A stretch of 64,000 bases of DNA, from assembly GCF_000024925.1 (NCBI RefSeq), contig NC_013521.1:682001-746000 (forward strand). Direction: 5' to 3'. This stretch comes from Sanguibacter keddieii DSM 10542. Its GTDB lineage: Bacteria > Actinomycetota > Actinomycetes > Actinomycetales > Cellulomonadaceae. Position numbers and translations under genes: made by a program. The stretch's first letter is position 1. Every line of letters begins with the position of its first letter. The notes under the pieces were generated by a model, which saw only the letters and a list, made by a program, of their open reading frames with translations, made no database searches and had not been told where the DNA came from. Below are positions 53,105-62,627 of this stretch, one piece after another.

Positions 53105-55366
53105 GTGACCGCCCCCGCCACACCCCAGACGAACGACCCGAACACGCCCGCGCCCGCGCGCGACGCGGGCGACCACTCCGTCAACGCGAGCTTCGACGTC
53201 GAGACCGTGCGCGTCGCCGGCCACGACGTGCCGGTCGTCAGCGCCAACACCGTGATCGTCGGGACCGGCTCGGCCGGCTTCTGCGCCGCCGACCGCCTCT
53301 GGGAGTTCGGCCAGGAGGACGTCGTCATGGTCGCCGACAAGGTCAACGCCGGGTCGTCGCGCAACGCCGGGTCCGACAAGCAGACCTACTACAAGATGAC
53401 ACTCTCGGGCGGCGACGGAGACTCCGTCCGCGAGATGGCGGAGACGCTGTTCTCCGGCGGCGCCATGGACGGGGACAACGCGCTCTGCGAGGCGGCGCTC
53501 TCGGCACGCGGGTTCCTCCGGCTCTGCGAGCTCGGTGTGCCTTTCCCGCAGAACCGGTACGGCGAGTTCATCGGCTACAAGACGGACCACGACCCCCGAC
53601 GCCGGGCCACCTCCGTCGGTCCGTACACCTCGCGGTCGATGGTCGAGCAGCTCGAGAAGAAGGTGCACCGCAACGGCACCCGCATCTACGACCAGTGCCG
53701 CGTGGTCGACGTGGTCACGCGCGGCATGGTGGAAGGAAGCGCGCCCGACGGTGCACCCGAGGGCGCGACGAGCGAGGTCGTCGGCCTGCTGTGCCTGCGG
53801 ACCGACGTCGTCCACGACGGCTCGCAGAGCCCCTTCGTCCTGTTCCGGGCGAGCAACCTCGTCTACGCGACGGGCGGGCCTGCCGGCATGTACGCGACCT
53901 CGGTGTTCCCCAACGGCCAGTGGGGTGCGTCGGGCGCTGCGTACCGCGCCGGCGTGCACGGCAAGAACCTCACGGAGTGGCAGTTCGGCCTCGCGTCGAC
54001 CAAGCCGCGGTGGAACGTCTCGGGCACCTACATGCAGGTGATGCCCCGCTTCGTGTCGACCGACACCGACGGCGGCGACGAGCGTGAGTTCCTCAGCGAG
54101 ACCATCCCCGACTACGGGCGCCAGCTCTCGATGATCTTCCTTAAGGGCTACCAGTGGCCCTTCGACATCCGCAAGGCGCTCGACGGGTCGTCGCTCATCG
54201 ACCTGCTCGTCTACCAGGAGACGGTGCTGCGAGGTCGCAAGGTCTACCTCGACTTCACGCGCAACCCCGTCCAGCCCGAGCTCGACCCCTCGAAGATCTC
54301 GCCGGAGGCGCACGCCTACCTCGAGAAGGGCGGTGCGCTGTTCGGCACGCCCATCGAGCGCCTCAAGCACATGAACATGCCCTCCTACGAGCTCTACCTC
54401 GGCAAGAACCCGTACGTGGACCTCGAGAAGGACTGGCTCGAGGTCGACGTGTGCGCCCAGCACAACAACGGCGGGCTCGTGGTCGACGCGTGGTGGCAGT
54501 CCAACGTCGCCGGGTTCTTCCCCGTCGGGGAGGCCGGCGGCGCGCACGGCATCTACCGTCCGGGAGGCGCGGCGCTCAACTCGGGCCAGGTGGGTGCGAC
54601 GCGTGCGGCGCAGTACATCGCCGTCCGTCGGACCGACGAGCCGGTCGACCTCGCCGCCTTCGAGGCGGCGGCCGCGCCCCTCGTCGAGGAGGCTGCCGCG
54701 CTGGTGGCCAGGGCCGCAGGTCGCGTCGCGGCGGGGGAGCCGGACAACACCGGCGAGCTGCTGCGGGCCGCGAGCTCCCTCATGAGCGAGAAGGCCGGCC
54801 CGGTACGCTCGGCGCAGTCGATCACCGAGGCGCTCGCCCAGGTGACCGAGTGGCTCGCCTCGTACGAGGACCTCGTGGTGGCGGACCCGTCGAGCCGCCG
54901 GTCGGTCAACCGGACCTTCCTGGTCCGGGACATCCTCACCACGCAGTACGTGTACCTCTCGGCCATGGCGGACTACGTCGACCACGGCGGGCGCAGCCGT
55001 GGCTCGGTCCTCTACACGGACGCCTCCGGGCACCTCCCGCGGGTGGGGTTCGGCGACACCCCGGAGGCCGAGCTCGACCTGCCGGAGATCTTCCGCTTCG
55101 CGCTCGACGGCGGTGCGCTCGACGACGTGGTCCAGGAGGCCGCCTGGTCTCCGGACCAGGAGAGCGCTTCCCAGGGTGCAGCGGGTGAAATCTGGGAGGA
55201 GGCTGTGCAGGGCTCAGAGGGGCTGGCGCGGCCAGCTGCCGCAGGATCCCGGGGCGCAGCCGGGACCTGCGACTTCACCTGGCGTCCGGTGCGTCCGATC
55301 CCGGAGGACGACGACTTCTTCGAGAACGTCTGGCGCAGCTACCGTGAGAACAGGAACATCGTCTGA
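53105..55366 (+). CDS. FAD-binding flavoprotein of the fumarate reductase/succinate dehydrogenase superfamily
   Basis: 753 residues. The dinucleotide motif is TVIVGTGSAGFCAADRL (near residue 55), with SSRNAGSDKQTYYK where fumarate reductases bind FAD and substrate. VYATGGPAGMYA is the second FAD contact, and VGEAGGAHGIYRPGGAALNSGQVG is the late FAD-binding motif. A helical C-terminal domain follows. It is longer than L-aspartate oxidase and has no heme or iron-sulfur motifs. GTG 53105 has GGAG 5 bases upstream and is preferred over an upstream ATG at 53003 that overlaps the SDR gene. Linked to SDR and isomerase; substrate unknown. Confidence 0.85.
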   Translation: MTAPATPQTNDPNTPAPARDAGDHSVNASFDVETVRVAGHDVPVVSANTVIVGTGSAGFCAADRLWEFGQEDVVMVADKVNAGSSRNAGSDKQTYYKMTLSGGDGDSVREMAETLFSGGAMDGDNALCEAALSARGFLRLCELGVPFPQNRYGEFIGYKTDHDPRRRATSVGPYTSRSMVEQLEKKVHRNGTRIYDQCRVVDVVTRGMVEGSAPDGAPEGATSEVVGLLCLRTDVVHDGSQSPFVLFRASNLVYATGGPAGMYATSVFPNGQWGASGAAYRAGVHGKNLTEWQFGLASTKPRWNVSGTYMQVMPRFVSTDTDGGDEREFLSETIPDYGRQLSMIFLKGYQWPFDIRKALDGSSLIDLLVYQETVLRGRKVYLDFTRNPVQPELDPSKISPEAHAYLEKGGALFGTPIERLKHMNMPSYELYLGKNPYVDLEKDWLEVDVCAQHNNGGLVVDAWWQSNVAGFFPVGEAGGAHGIYRPGGAALNSGQVGATRAAQYIAVRRTDEPVDLAAFEAAAAPLVEEAAALVARAAGRVAAGEPDNTGELLRAASSLMSEKAGPVRSAQSITEALAQVTEWLASYEDLVVADPSSRRSVNRTFLVRDILTTQYVYLSAMADYVDHGGRSRGSVLYTDASGHLPRVGFGDTPEAELDLPEIFRFALDGGALDDVVQEAAWSPDQESASQGAAGEIWEEAVQGSEGLARPAAAGSRGAAGTCDFTWRPVRPIPEDDDFFENVWRSYRENRNIV

Positions 55367-55389
55367 CGCTCGTACGTCGACGACACAGA

Positions 55390-55433
55390 CCACGACGGCT
55401 CAGGGCTCCGCAGGGGGAGGACTGGGCCGTCGT
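55390..55433 (+). terminator. Hairpin terminator after the flavoprotein gene
   Basis: A 13-bp stem with one G-U pair: CACGACGGCTCAG (55390-55402) and CTGGGCCGTCGTG (55421-55433), 24 bases beyond the stop. Confidence 0.75.
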
Positions 55434-55546
55434 GCTGTCCCGGGCGGCGACGTCCGGCCGCTCGCCCCTGGTGGGCGTCTCGGGTTGCGCGCCTGTGGGC
55501 TAGGTCACGCGGGGGATCTCCCGGTGCTCTTCGTCGCGTGCGCAGC

Positions 55547-55565
55547 CGAGGTTAGGCTTACCAAA
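55547..55565 (+). promoter_or_regulatory. IdeR/DtxR iron box
   Basis: Matches the 19-bp consensus TTAGGTTAGGCTAACCTAA at 15 positions, including the core AGGTTAGGCT. It lies 48 bases upstream of the siderophore-binding-protein start. Iron-loaded IdeR/DtxR would repress the transporter. Confidence 0.85.
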
Positions 55566-55613
55566 GACCTCCCGACCGGTGGTCGACCCCACCGACGTCC
55601 TCCGGAGGCACCC

Positions 55614-56675
55614 GTGCCCGCGACACCCCTGCAACTCCCGTCCGCGCGCCTGCGCCGGGCCCTCGTCGCCGCCACCACGGCGACCGCCGTCCTCGCCCTC
55701 GCCGCCTGCGGCTCCGACGACTCGTCCGACGAGGCCACCGGCAGCACGGCACCTGCGGCCGAGGCCGGTGCGTTCCCCGTGACGATCTCCGGGGCGCTCG
55801 GCGAGACCACCATCGAGGAGGCGCCCGAGCGCGTCGTCACCCTCGGGTGGGGAGCCTCGGACATCGCGCTGTCCCTCGACGTGGTGCCCGTCGGCATCGA
55901 GACGGACGCCTGGGCCGGTGACGAGGACGGCTACCAGCCGTGGTTCCGCGACGCCGTCGAGGCCCAGGGCGCCGAGCTGCCGACCACCATCGAGATGTAC
56001 CCCGAGCTCGACGTCGAGGCCGTCATCGCGCTCGAGCCCGACCTGATCCTCGCCCCGCAGTCCGGGCTGGACCAGGCGACCTTCGACCAGCTCTCCGAGT
56101 TCACGAACGTCGTCGCGTACCCCGAGGGCCCGTGGATCACGCCCCTCGACGAGCAGGTCGAGATCGCCGCGACGGCGCTCGGCGTGCCCGACGCCGCGCA
56201 GCCGCTGCTCGACGAGATCGACACCACCCTCGCCGACGCCGCCGCCGAGCACCCGGAGTTCGCGGGCAAGACCATCGCGTACGTCGCCTCGCAGGAGCTC
56301 GGCACCCTCGCCGCCTACGTCCCCGGCGACCCCCGCGTCGACATGCTCACCGGCCTCGGCTTCGAGCTGGCCCCGTCCGTCGCCGACCTCACGGCGCCCG
56401 AGGGCCTCTTCACGGCCGACATCGGCCTCGAGAACTCCGACGTGCTCTCCGACGCCGACGTCCTGTTCACCTGGTTCAACGACGAGACCGAGCAGGCCGC
56501 GACCGAGGCCCAGCCGCTCTTCGCCTCGATCCCCGCCTTCGCCTCGGGCGCCTACGTGCCGATGGTCGACCGCCAGCTCGGCATGGCCGTGTCCGTCTCC
56601 ACGCCGCTGAGCGTCCCGTGGGCCATCGACAAGTACGTCCCGATGATCACCGAGGCCGTCGCCCAGGTCGGGTGA
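55614..56675 (+). CDS. Iron-siderophore-binding lipoprotein
   Basis: 353 residues. Lipobox LAACGS (Cys near 31). The FepB/FhuD-type fold shows the N-terminal EAPERVVTLGWGASDIALSL, then DVEAVIALEPDLILAPQSGL and the long connecting helix TPLDEQVEIAATALGVPDAAQPLL, and IAYVASQELG. It captures a ferric siderophore outside the membrane. GTG 55614 has GGAGG 5 bases upstream. An iron box lies 48 bases upstream. The stop overlaps the first permease gene by one base. Confidence 0.95.
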   Translation: MPATPLQLPSARLRRALVAATTATAVLALAACGSDDSSDEATGSTAPAAEAGAFPVTISGALGETTIEEAPERVVTLGWGASDIALSLDVVPVGIETDAWAGDEDGYQPWFRDAVEAQGAELPTTIEMYPELDVEAVIALEPDLILAPQSGLDQATFDQLSEFTNVVAYPEGPWITPLDEQVEIAATALGVPDAAQPLLDEIDTTLADAAAEHPEFAGKTIAYVASQELGTLAAYVPGDPRVDMLTGLGFELAPSVADLTAPEGLFTADIGLENSDVLSDADVLFTWFNDETEQAATEAQPLFASIPAFASGAYVPMVDRQLGMAVSVSTPLSVPWAIDKYVPMITEAVAQVG

Positions 56676-57715
56676 TGACAGCGCACGTCGACGCACCCGA
56701 GCAGGGCCGGACCGTCGCGTCCGGCCCTGCTCGGCCCTGGGGGCTGGGCGCCGGCCTCGTGCTCGCGGTCGCGCTCGCAGCGCTCGTCGCCGGGCTGAGC
56801 CTCGCCGTCGGCAGCAACCAGCTGCCCCTGAGCACGGTCTGGCGCGGCCTGTTCGCGCCCGACGACACCTTCGAGGCGACGGTCATCGCGTCCCGGGTGC
56901 CGCGCACCGTCCTCGGTCTGCTCGTCGGCGCCGCCCTCGCGGTGTCGGGCGCGCTCATGCAGGGCATCACCCGCAACCCGTTGGCCGACCCGGGCCTGCT
57001 CGGGGTCAACACCGGGGCCTCGGCCGCGATCGTGGCCGGGACCGTCGCCTTCGGTGCGCTCGGGCAGCGCAGCATCTTCTTCGCGCTCCCGGGCGCGTTC
57101 GTCGTCGCCGTGGTCGTCTACGCGATCGGGTCTGGCCGGACCGGCCCGACCCCGGTGCGCCTGGTGCTCGCGGGCGCGGCCATCGGCGCGGTGCTGTCGG
57201 CAGCGATCCAGGCCGTCACGCTCACCAACCCCGAGGTGTTCGACAGCTACAGGTTCTGGGTGGTGGGCTCGCTCGCCGGGCGCCCGGCCTCGACGGTCGA
57301 CATGGTCTGGCCGATCATCCTCGTCGGCCTGCTCGCCGGGCTCGCGCTCGGGCGACCGCTCAACACCCTGGCCCTCGGCGACGAGACAGCCCGCGCCGTC
57401 GGCGGCAACGCCGGGCGCACCCGCCTCCTCGGGGCCCTCGTGGCGACCCTCCTCGCCGGTGCCGCGACCGCGGCCGTCGGCCCCATCGCCTTCGTCGGCC
57501 TCGCCGTGCCGCACATCGTGCGGACCATCACCGGGTCCGACTACCGCTGGCTCGTCGCGTACTGCGTCGCGCTCGGCCCCGTGCTCCTGCTCGGCGCCGA
57601 CGTCCTCGGGCGCGTGGTCGCCCGGCCCGGCGAGCTCATGGTCGGGGTGGTGACCGCCTTCGTGGGCGCCCCCTTCCTCTACGTGGCCGTCCGCAGGTCC
57701 GGGAGCGGGCTGTGA
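56675..57715 (+). CDS. FecCD-family iron-siderophore permease 1
   Basis: 346 residues with about nine to ten membrane helices. The FecCD hallmarks are VIASRVPRTVLGLLVGAALAVSGALMQGITRNPLADPGLLGVNTGA and the coupling helix VGPIAFVGLAVPHIVR. It forms half of the siderophore channel. ATG 56675 uses the last base of the upstream stop (TGATG) and its stop overlaps permease 2 by GTGA. Confidence 0.95.
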   Translation: MTAHVDAPEQGRTVASGPARPWGLGAGLVLAVALAALVAGLSLAVGSNQLPLSTVWRGLFAPDDTFEATVIASRVPRTVLGLLVGAALAVSGALMQGITRNPLADPGLLGVNTGASAAIVAGTVAFGALGQRSIFFALPGAFVVAVVVYAIGSGRTGPTPVRLVLAGAAIGAVLSAAIQAVTLTNPEVFDSYRFWVVGSLAGRPASTVDMVWPIILVGLLAGLALGRPLNTLALGDETARAVGGNAGRTRLLGALVATLLAGAATAAVGPIAFVGLAVPHIVRTITGSDYRWLVAYCVALGPVLLLGADVLGRVVARPGELMVGVVTAFVGAPFLYVAVRRSGSGL

Positions 57716-58827
57716 ACCGCCCCACCACGGTCGCCGAGGCCGTCGCAGAGCAGGCCGAGAGCGCGGGCCGGCGTGGTACGCGCCGCCTGCTCCCCGTCGT
57801 CGACGAGGGGCACCTGAGCGTGGTCGGCGTCGTCGTCCCCTGGAACCGTCGGGCGACGCTCGTCGTCACCGGTGCCCTGGTGCTCGTCCTGACGACCCTG
57901 GTCCTCTCCCTCACCCTGGGACGGCTGGGCATCGCGCTGGTCGACCTCCCCGCGGTGCTGCGCGGCGAGGGCAGCAAGACCGAGCACTTCGTGGTCTTCA
58001 CCAACCGGCTGCCGCGCGCGCTCGTCGGCATCTGCGCGGGCGCGGCCCTCGGGATCTCCGGGGCGATCTTCCAGAGCGTCACCCGCAACCCGCTCGGCAG
58101 CCCCGACATCATCGGGCTCAACGCTGGTGCTGCCGCGGGTGCCGCCGCCGTGACGCTCGTCTGGCCCGGGATCCTCCCCGCGCCCGTGGGTGCGCTGCTC
58201 GGCGGGGCGGTGGCCGTCACCCTCGTGCTGCTCGGCGCCGGGCGAGGCCTGCAGGCACCGCTGCGCATGGTGGTGATCGGGATCGGTGTGGGCGCCATGT
58301 CGCTCGCCTTCGTGCAGTTCGCCATCACCCGCACCCGTCGCGAGCAGGCGCAGGAGATGGCCGCGTGGCTCAACGGCTCGCTCAACGCCCGCAGCTGGGA
58401 GCACGTGACGATCGTCGCCGTCGCGCTCGTGGTGCTCGGCGCGGCGGCGCTCGCGCTGAGCCGAGGCCTGCAGCAGGTCGAGATGGGCGACGACGCCGCC
58501 GTCGCCCTCGGTGTCCCGGCCCGGCGAGTGCGGCTGCTCGCCGTGTCCGTCGGGGTCGGCCTCGCCGCCGCCGCGGTCGTGGTCTGCGGCCCGGTGGCCT
58601 TCGTCGCGCTCGTCGCCCCGCAGGTCGCGCGCCGCGTGACGGGGTCGGCCGGGCCCGGCATGGTCGCCGCCGGGGCCACCGGCGCGCTGCTGCTCGTCGG
58701 GGCCGACCTCGTGGCCGTGCACCAGCCGTGGTTCGGCTCGCTGCCCGTCGGCGTGCTCACCGCCGGGATCGGCGGGCTCTACCTCGCCGTCCTGCTCACC
58801 CGTGAATGGAGACGTGGATCCCTGTGA
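57712..58827 (+). CDS. FecCD-family iron-siderophore permease 2
   Basis: 371 residues. A cytosolic N-terminal extension of about 45 residues precedes the first helix. FecCD motifs are TNRLPRALVGICAGAALGISGAIFQSVTRNPLGSPDIIGLNAGA and CGPVAFVALVAPQVARRVTG. It is the second channel half. GTG 57712 overlaps the permease 1 stop by four bases. Confidence 0.95.
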   Translation: MNRPTTVAEAVAEQAESAGRRGTRRLLPVVDEGHLSVVGVVVPWNRRATLVVTGALVLVLTTLVLSLTLGRLGIALVDLPAVLRGEGSKTEHFVVFTNRLPRALVGICAGAALGISGAIFQSVTRNPLGSPDIIGLNAGAAAGAAAVTLVWPGILPAPVGALLGGAVAVTLVLLGAGRGLQAPLRMVVIGIGVGAMSLAFVQFAITRTRREQAQEMAAWLNGSLNARSWEHVTIVAVALVVLGAAALALSRGLQQVEMGDDAAVALGVPARRVRLLAVSVGVGLAAAAVVVCGPVAFVALVAPQVARRVTGSAGPGMVAAGATGALLLVGADLVAVHQPWFGSLPVGVLTAGIGGLYLAVLLTREWRRGSL

Positions 58828-59675
58828 CTGCTACCGACACCCCGGACCCGGAGGACTCGACGTCATCGGCAGCCCCGTCGGGCGCTGCGCCGGCCGTCGC
58901 CCCCGTGCGCGGCACCGGGCTGCGCCTCGCCTACGACCAGCGGGTGGTCGTCGACGGTCTCGACGTCGAGATCCCCGCGGGGTCGTTCACCGTGATCGTC
59001 GGCCCGAACGGGTGCGGCAAGTCGACGCTGCTGCGCGCCCTCGGCCGGACGCTCACCCCGCGCGCCGGGCACGTCGACCTCTACGGGGAACCGCTCGCGT
59101 CGCTCGGCAACAAGCAGATCGCCAGGATGCTGGCACTGCTCCCGCAGACACCGGTCGCCCCCGAGGCGATCACGGTGCGCGACCTCGTGGGTCGCGGCCG
59201 CTACGCCTACCAGACGCTCCTGCGCCAGTGGTCGGCGTCCGACGGTGTCGCGGTGCGTGCCGCCATGGAGGCCACCGGGACCACCGACCTCGCCGACCGG
59301 AAGGTGTCCGAGCTGTCGGGCGGGCAGCGCCAGCGCGTGTGGATCGCGATGGTGCTCGCCCAGGACACCGACCTGCTGCTGCTCGACGAGCCCACCACCT
59401 TCCTCGACATCACGCACCAGGTGGACGTCCTCGACCTGTGCGCGCAGATGCACCGGGAGGGACGGACCCTGGTCGCGGTCCTCCACGACCTCAACCTCGC
59501 TGCCCGGTACGCGACGCACATGATCGCGATGCGCGACGGCGAGGTCGTCGCCACCGGCACCCCGCACGAGGTGGTCACGGCGGAGGGTGTCGAGGAGATC
59601 TTCGGCCTGCGCTGCCGCATCATCACCGACCCCGAGAGCGAGACGCCGCTCGTGGTCCCGCTCGTCACCCGGTGA
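58806..59675 (+). CDS. Iron-siderophore ABC transporter ATPase
   Basis: 289 residues from ATG 58806. GTG 58824, which overlaps the permease 2 stop by GTGA as elsewhere in this operon, is an equally plausible start (283 residues). Walker A GPNGCGKST, Q-loop LALLPQTP, signature LSGGQRQRV, Walker B DLLLLDEPTTFLD and the switch His in AVLHDLN are intact. It energises uptake of the siderophore bound by the upstream lipoprotein. Last gene of the four-gene iron operon. Confidence 0.95.
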   Translation: METWIPVTATDTPDPEDSTSSAAPSGAAPAVAPVRGTGLRLAYDQRVVVDGLDVEIPAGSFTVIVGPNGCGKSTLLRALGRTLTPRAGHVDLYGEPLASLGNKQIARMLALLPQTPVAPEAITVRDLVGRGRYAYQTLLRQWSASDGVAVRAAMEATGTTDLADRKVSELSGGQRQRVWIAMVLAQDTDLLLLDEPTTFLDITHQVDVLDLCAQMHREGRTLVAVLHDLNLAARYATHMIAMRDGEVVATGTPHEVVTAEGVEEIFGLRCRIITDPESETPLVVPLVTR

Positions 59676-59832
59676 CGCCGGGCCAGCACGAGCCGGCGGG
59701 GGACGGCTGCGCGTCTGACCGTCGACGCGCAGATGTGAGCCGCGCCATACGCAGAAGGCCGTCAACCCGACGGGGGCGCCGACGGACGGTGTGAGACTTC
59801 GACGACAGCACCCTCAGGAAAGGTCGTCTGTC

Positions 59833-62535
59833 GTGCGCCTGGCCTCCGTCACGGTCGTCATCCTCTCGCTCTCTCTCGTCGCGAGCGCCGCGCCGGCGCA
59901 GGTCCCGGGCGCCGACCCCGCGAGCCAGACGCACCGTGACCAGGGGGACGCACCGACGGCTGGTGGGGACCACGGCTCCCAGCAGCGCGTCGCGGCTGGC
60001 TGGAACCACAGCCTCCTCGTCGACTACCACGGGCGCGTCCACGCCTGGGGCGCCAACGCGAGCGGCCAGCTGGGCGACGGCACGACCGGCAGGTCCCTCG
60101 TCCCGGTCCCCGTCGCGGTCGACGGTGCCCTCGCCGGGGTCCGCGTGGTCCAGGTCGCAGCCGGACCAGAGCACAGCCTGGCGCTGGCGGACGACGGTGC
60201 GGTCTACGCCTGGGGCAGCGGCACGAGCGGCCAGCTCGGCCACGGCTCCGTCGAGGGCTCCACCGTCCCCGTGCGCGTCGCCGGGGACCTGGACGGGCGC
60301 CGTGTCGTCCAGGTCGAGGCGGCAGGGACCGACGACGCGTCGACGAGCCTCGCCGTGGTCGACGACGGCACCGTGTACACGTGGGGGCGCAACCTCGGCG
60401 GCCGTGCCGGGCACGCCGTGGAGGACCTGGTGCTCACCGAGCCGACAGCCTTGGCCGGTGCGCTCGAGGGCCACCGTGCGGTGCGTGTGGCGGCCGGCCA
60501 TGTCACCGGGGTGGCGCTGACGGCAGACGGACGCGCCTTCGCGTGGGGCTCACGCGTGAACGGCGCTGTCGGTGACGGCCTGACGTCGGGTGTCCAGCTC
60601 GGGCCGACCCCGGTCGTGGGAGGCGGTGCACTGTCGGGTGCACGGCTGGTCGACGCGGGCAGCGGGCTGCGCCGCACCGCCGTGATCGATGACGACGGTC
60701 GTGCCTACGGCTGGGGTGCGGGGGACCACGGGGCGCTCGGGACAGGTGGCACGGCCAACGCACCGACACCGGTGCTCGCCGACATGGAGGCGCTCGACCA
60801 GCTCGGTATCAGGCCCGTGCAGATCACGTCGGGCCAGAACTTCTCGGTGGTGCTCGGCGCGGACGGCAGGCTCGCGGCCTGGGGCAACGGGACCGGTGGT
60901 CAGCTGGGGAACGGTGCGTCTGCGACGTCCTGGCATGCTGTCGCGGTGGGCACCGACGGGGTCCTGGACGGTGTCGAGGTGGTACACGTCTCCGCCGGGC
61001 AGAGGCACACGGTCGCGCTGGGCCGTGACGGACAGGTCTACGCCTGGGGCCAGGGCCTGTCGGGCGAGCTCGGGAACGGGACGGGCAGAGGGTCGAACGT
61101 CCCGGTCGTGGTCGGTGCGCCCGTCCCCGTCTCGCTCGAGGTGCTGGGGCGCGCGTCGAGCGAGGCCGCCCCGCTGCTCGGCGGAGAGGGGACCGCGTGG
61201 TCGACGGTGACGGTCGCGGTCGACGACGTGCCCGTCGGGTCGGCGCGGGTCGGGGGCGACGGACGGTGGTTGCTGCGGGTCCCGCACGTGCTCGCGCTCG
61301 GCGACCGGGCCATCACCGCGTCGCAGGGGTCTGACGGCTCGGCTGCGACGACCGAGGTCGGGGTGGTGGGCCACGCGCTGACCGCGTGGGGCGCGGGCGC
61401 CGACGAGGGCGTCCTCGGCGAGCTGGAGGACCTCCGAGACCGCCGGGTGGTCCAGGTCGCCAAGAACGCGGTGAACGTCGACTTCGAGGTGGCGCTGACC
61501 GGGGACGGGGCGGTGCTCGCCCGTGGCACCGACACCCACGGGCAGGTAGCCGTACCCCCGGACCTCGACGCAGGTGTCGTGCAGGTCGCCGCGGGGGAGA
61601 CCTTCGCGCTGGCGCTCACGGGCGAGGGGACGGTGGTCTCGTGGGGCGACCCGTCGCTGGCGGTCCCTCCCGCGCTCGGGGGTCGCCGGGCCGTGCAGGT
61701 CGCGGCTGCCGCGCGCACCGCTTACGCGCTCCTCGACGACGGGACGGTGGTCGCCTGGGGCGAGGACGGCGACGGGCAGGCCCGTGTCCCGGACGGGGTC
61801 GAGAGCGTGGTCCAGGTCGCCGGGGGTGGGCGGTTCGCCGCCGCGGTGACTGCCGGTGGGCTCGTCCGCGCCTGGGGTGCGGGCGAGGCGGGCCAGCTGG
61901 ACGTGCCTACCGAGGTCCAAGGGGAGGCGGTCGCCGTCGAGGCGGGGGACGACTTCGTGGTGGCGCGACTGCAGGGCGACAGGGTCGCGGTCTGGGGGCA
62001 GGGGGCTCAGGGTCAGCTCACGGTGCCCGACGAGGTGCAGGGACGGGTGGAGGGCGTCGGAGCCGGCCTCGACGTCGCCATGGTGACCACGGCCGAGGAG
62101 GGCGTCGTGGCGTGGGGATCCCACGAGCACGGTCTCCTCGACCTGCCCGGGGCGATCGAGCTGCAGCGCGTCGTGCAGGTGAGCGCGGGCAGGGTCCGTG
62201 GTCTCGCGGTGGTCGACCTCGTCACGGTCGACTCGCCGGCCGACGGCGCGCTCGCCTGGTCCGGGGAGCCGCTCGTGGTCGACGGCAGAGCGGCTCCGGA
62301 CACCGTCGTGACGCTCTCGCGAGCTCTCGACGACGTCGACGCCGAGGTCTCGGAGGTCGCCGTCGGGTCCGACGGGAGGTGGTCGCACGTCGTCTCCGAG
62401 CGACCGGACGAGGGCGTCCACACCGTCGTCGTCACCTCGGCCGCGGGAGCCGTCCACGAGTCGTCGGTCGTGGTCTCCCGCGCACCCGACGCTGTCCTGC
62501 AGGTGACACCCCGGGCCACCTACGGCGGAGGCTGA
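59833..62535 (+). CDS. Secreted RCC1-repeat protein, high-GC paralogue
   Basis: 900 residues with a signal peptide directly at the start (LASVTVVILSLSLVASAAPA). The first propeller has about seven RCC1 repeats (HSLALADDGAVYAWGSGTSGQL and similar, residues about 50-430). A beta-sandwich spacer follows (SLEVLGRASSEAAPLL...). A second set of degenerate repeats with VVQVAxG and AWGxG patterns spans about 510-800, then a final Ig-like domain. Unlike the first RCC1 gene its GC is uniformly high (47 of 60 bases in 61201-61260). GTG 59833 has AAAGG 9 bases upstream. Extracellular binding role is inferred; no partner is seen. Confidence 0.85.
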   Translation: MRLASVTVVILSLSLVASAAPAQVPGADPASQTHRDQGDAPTAGGDHGSQQRVAAGWNHSLLVDYHGRVHAWGANASGQLGDGTTGRSLVPVPVAVDGALAGVRVVQVAAGPEHSLALADDGAVYAWGSGTSGQLGHGSVEGSTVPVRVAGDLDGRRVVQVEAAGTDDASTSLAVVDDGTVYTWGRNLGGRAGHAVEDLVLTEPTALAGALEGHRAVRVAAGHVTGVALTADGRAFAWGSRVNGAVGDGLTSGVQLGPTPVVGGGALSGARLVDAGSGLRRTAVIDDDGRAYGWGAGDHGALGTGGTANAPTPVLADMEALDQLGIRPVQITSGQNFSVVLGADGRLAAWGNGTGGQLGNGASATSWHAVAVGTDGVLDGVEVVHVSAGQRHTVALGRDGQVYAWGQGLSGELGNGTGRGSNVPVVVGAPVPVSLEVLGRASSEAAPLLGGEGTAWSTVTVAVDDVPVGSARVGGDGRWLLRVPHVLALGDRAITASQGSDGSAATTEVGVVGHALTAWGAGADEGVLGELEDLRDRRVVQVAKNAVNVDFEVALTGDGAVLARGTDTHGQVAVPPDLDAGVVQVAAGETFALALTGEGTVVSWGDPSLAVPPALGGRRAVQVAAAARTAYALLDDGTVVAWGEDGDGQARVPDGVESVVQVAGGGRFAAAVTAGGLVRAWGAGEAGQLDVPTEVQGEAVAVEAGDDFVVARLQGDRVAVWGQGAQGQLTVPDEVQGRVEGVGAGLDVAMVTTAEEGVVAWGSHEHGLLDLPGAIELQRVVQVSAGRVRGLAVVDLVTVDSPADGALAWSGEPLVVDGRAAPDTVVTLSRALDDVDAEVSEVAVGSDGRWSHVVSERPDEGVHTVVVTSAAGAVHESSVVVSRAPDAVLQVTPRATYGGG

Positions 62536-62627
62536 GCGACACCTCGCCCGCGGTACGGGTCTAGGTTGGTCTCAGACCGCCGACGCCGTCGCGCCTGCGC
62601 GGACCGCCGACGCAGAGGAGGTCTCCC

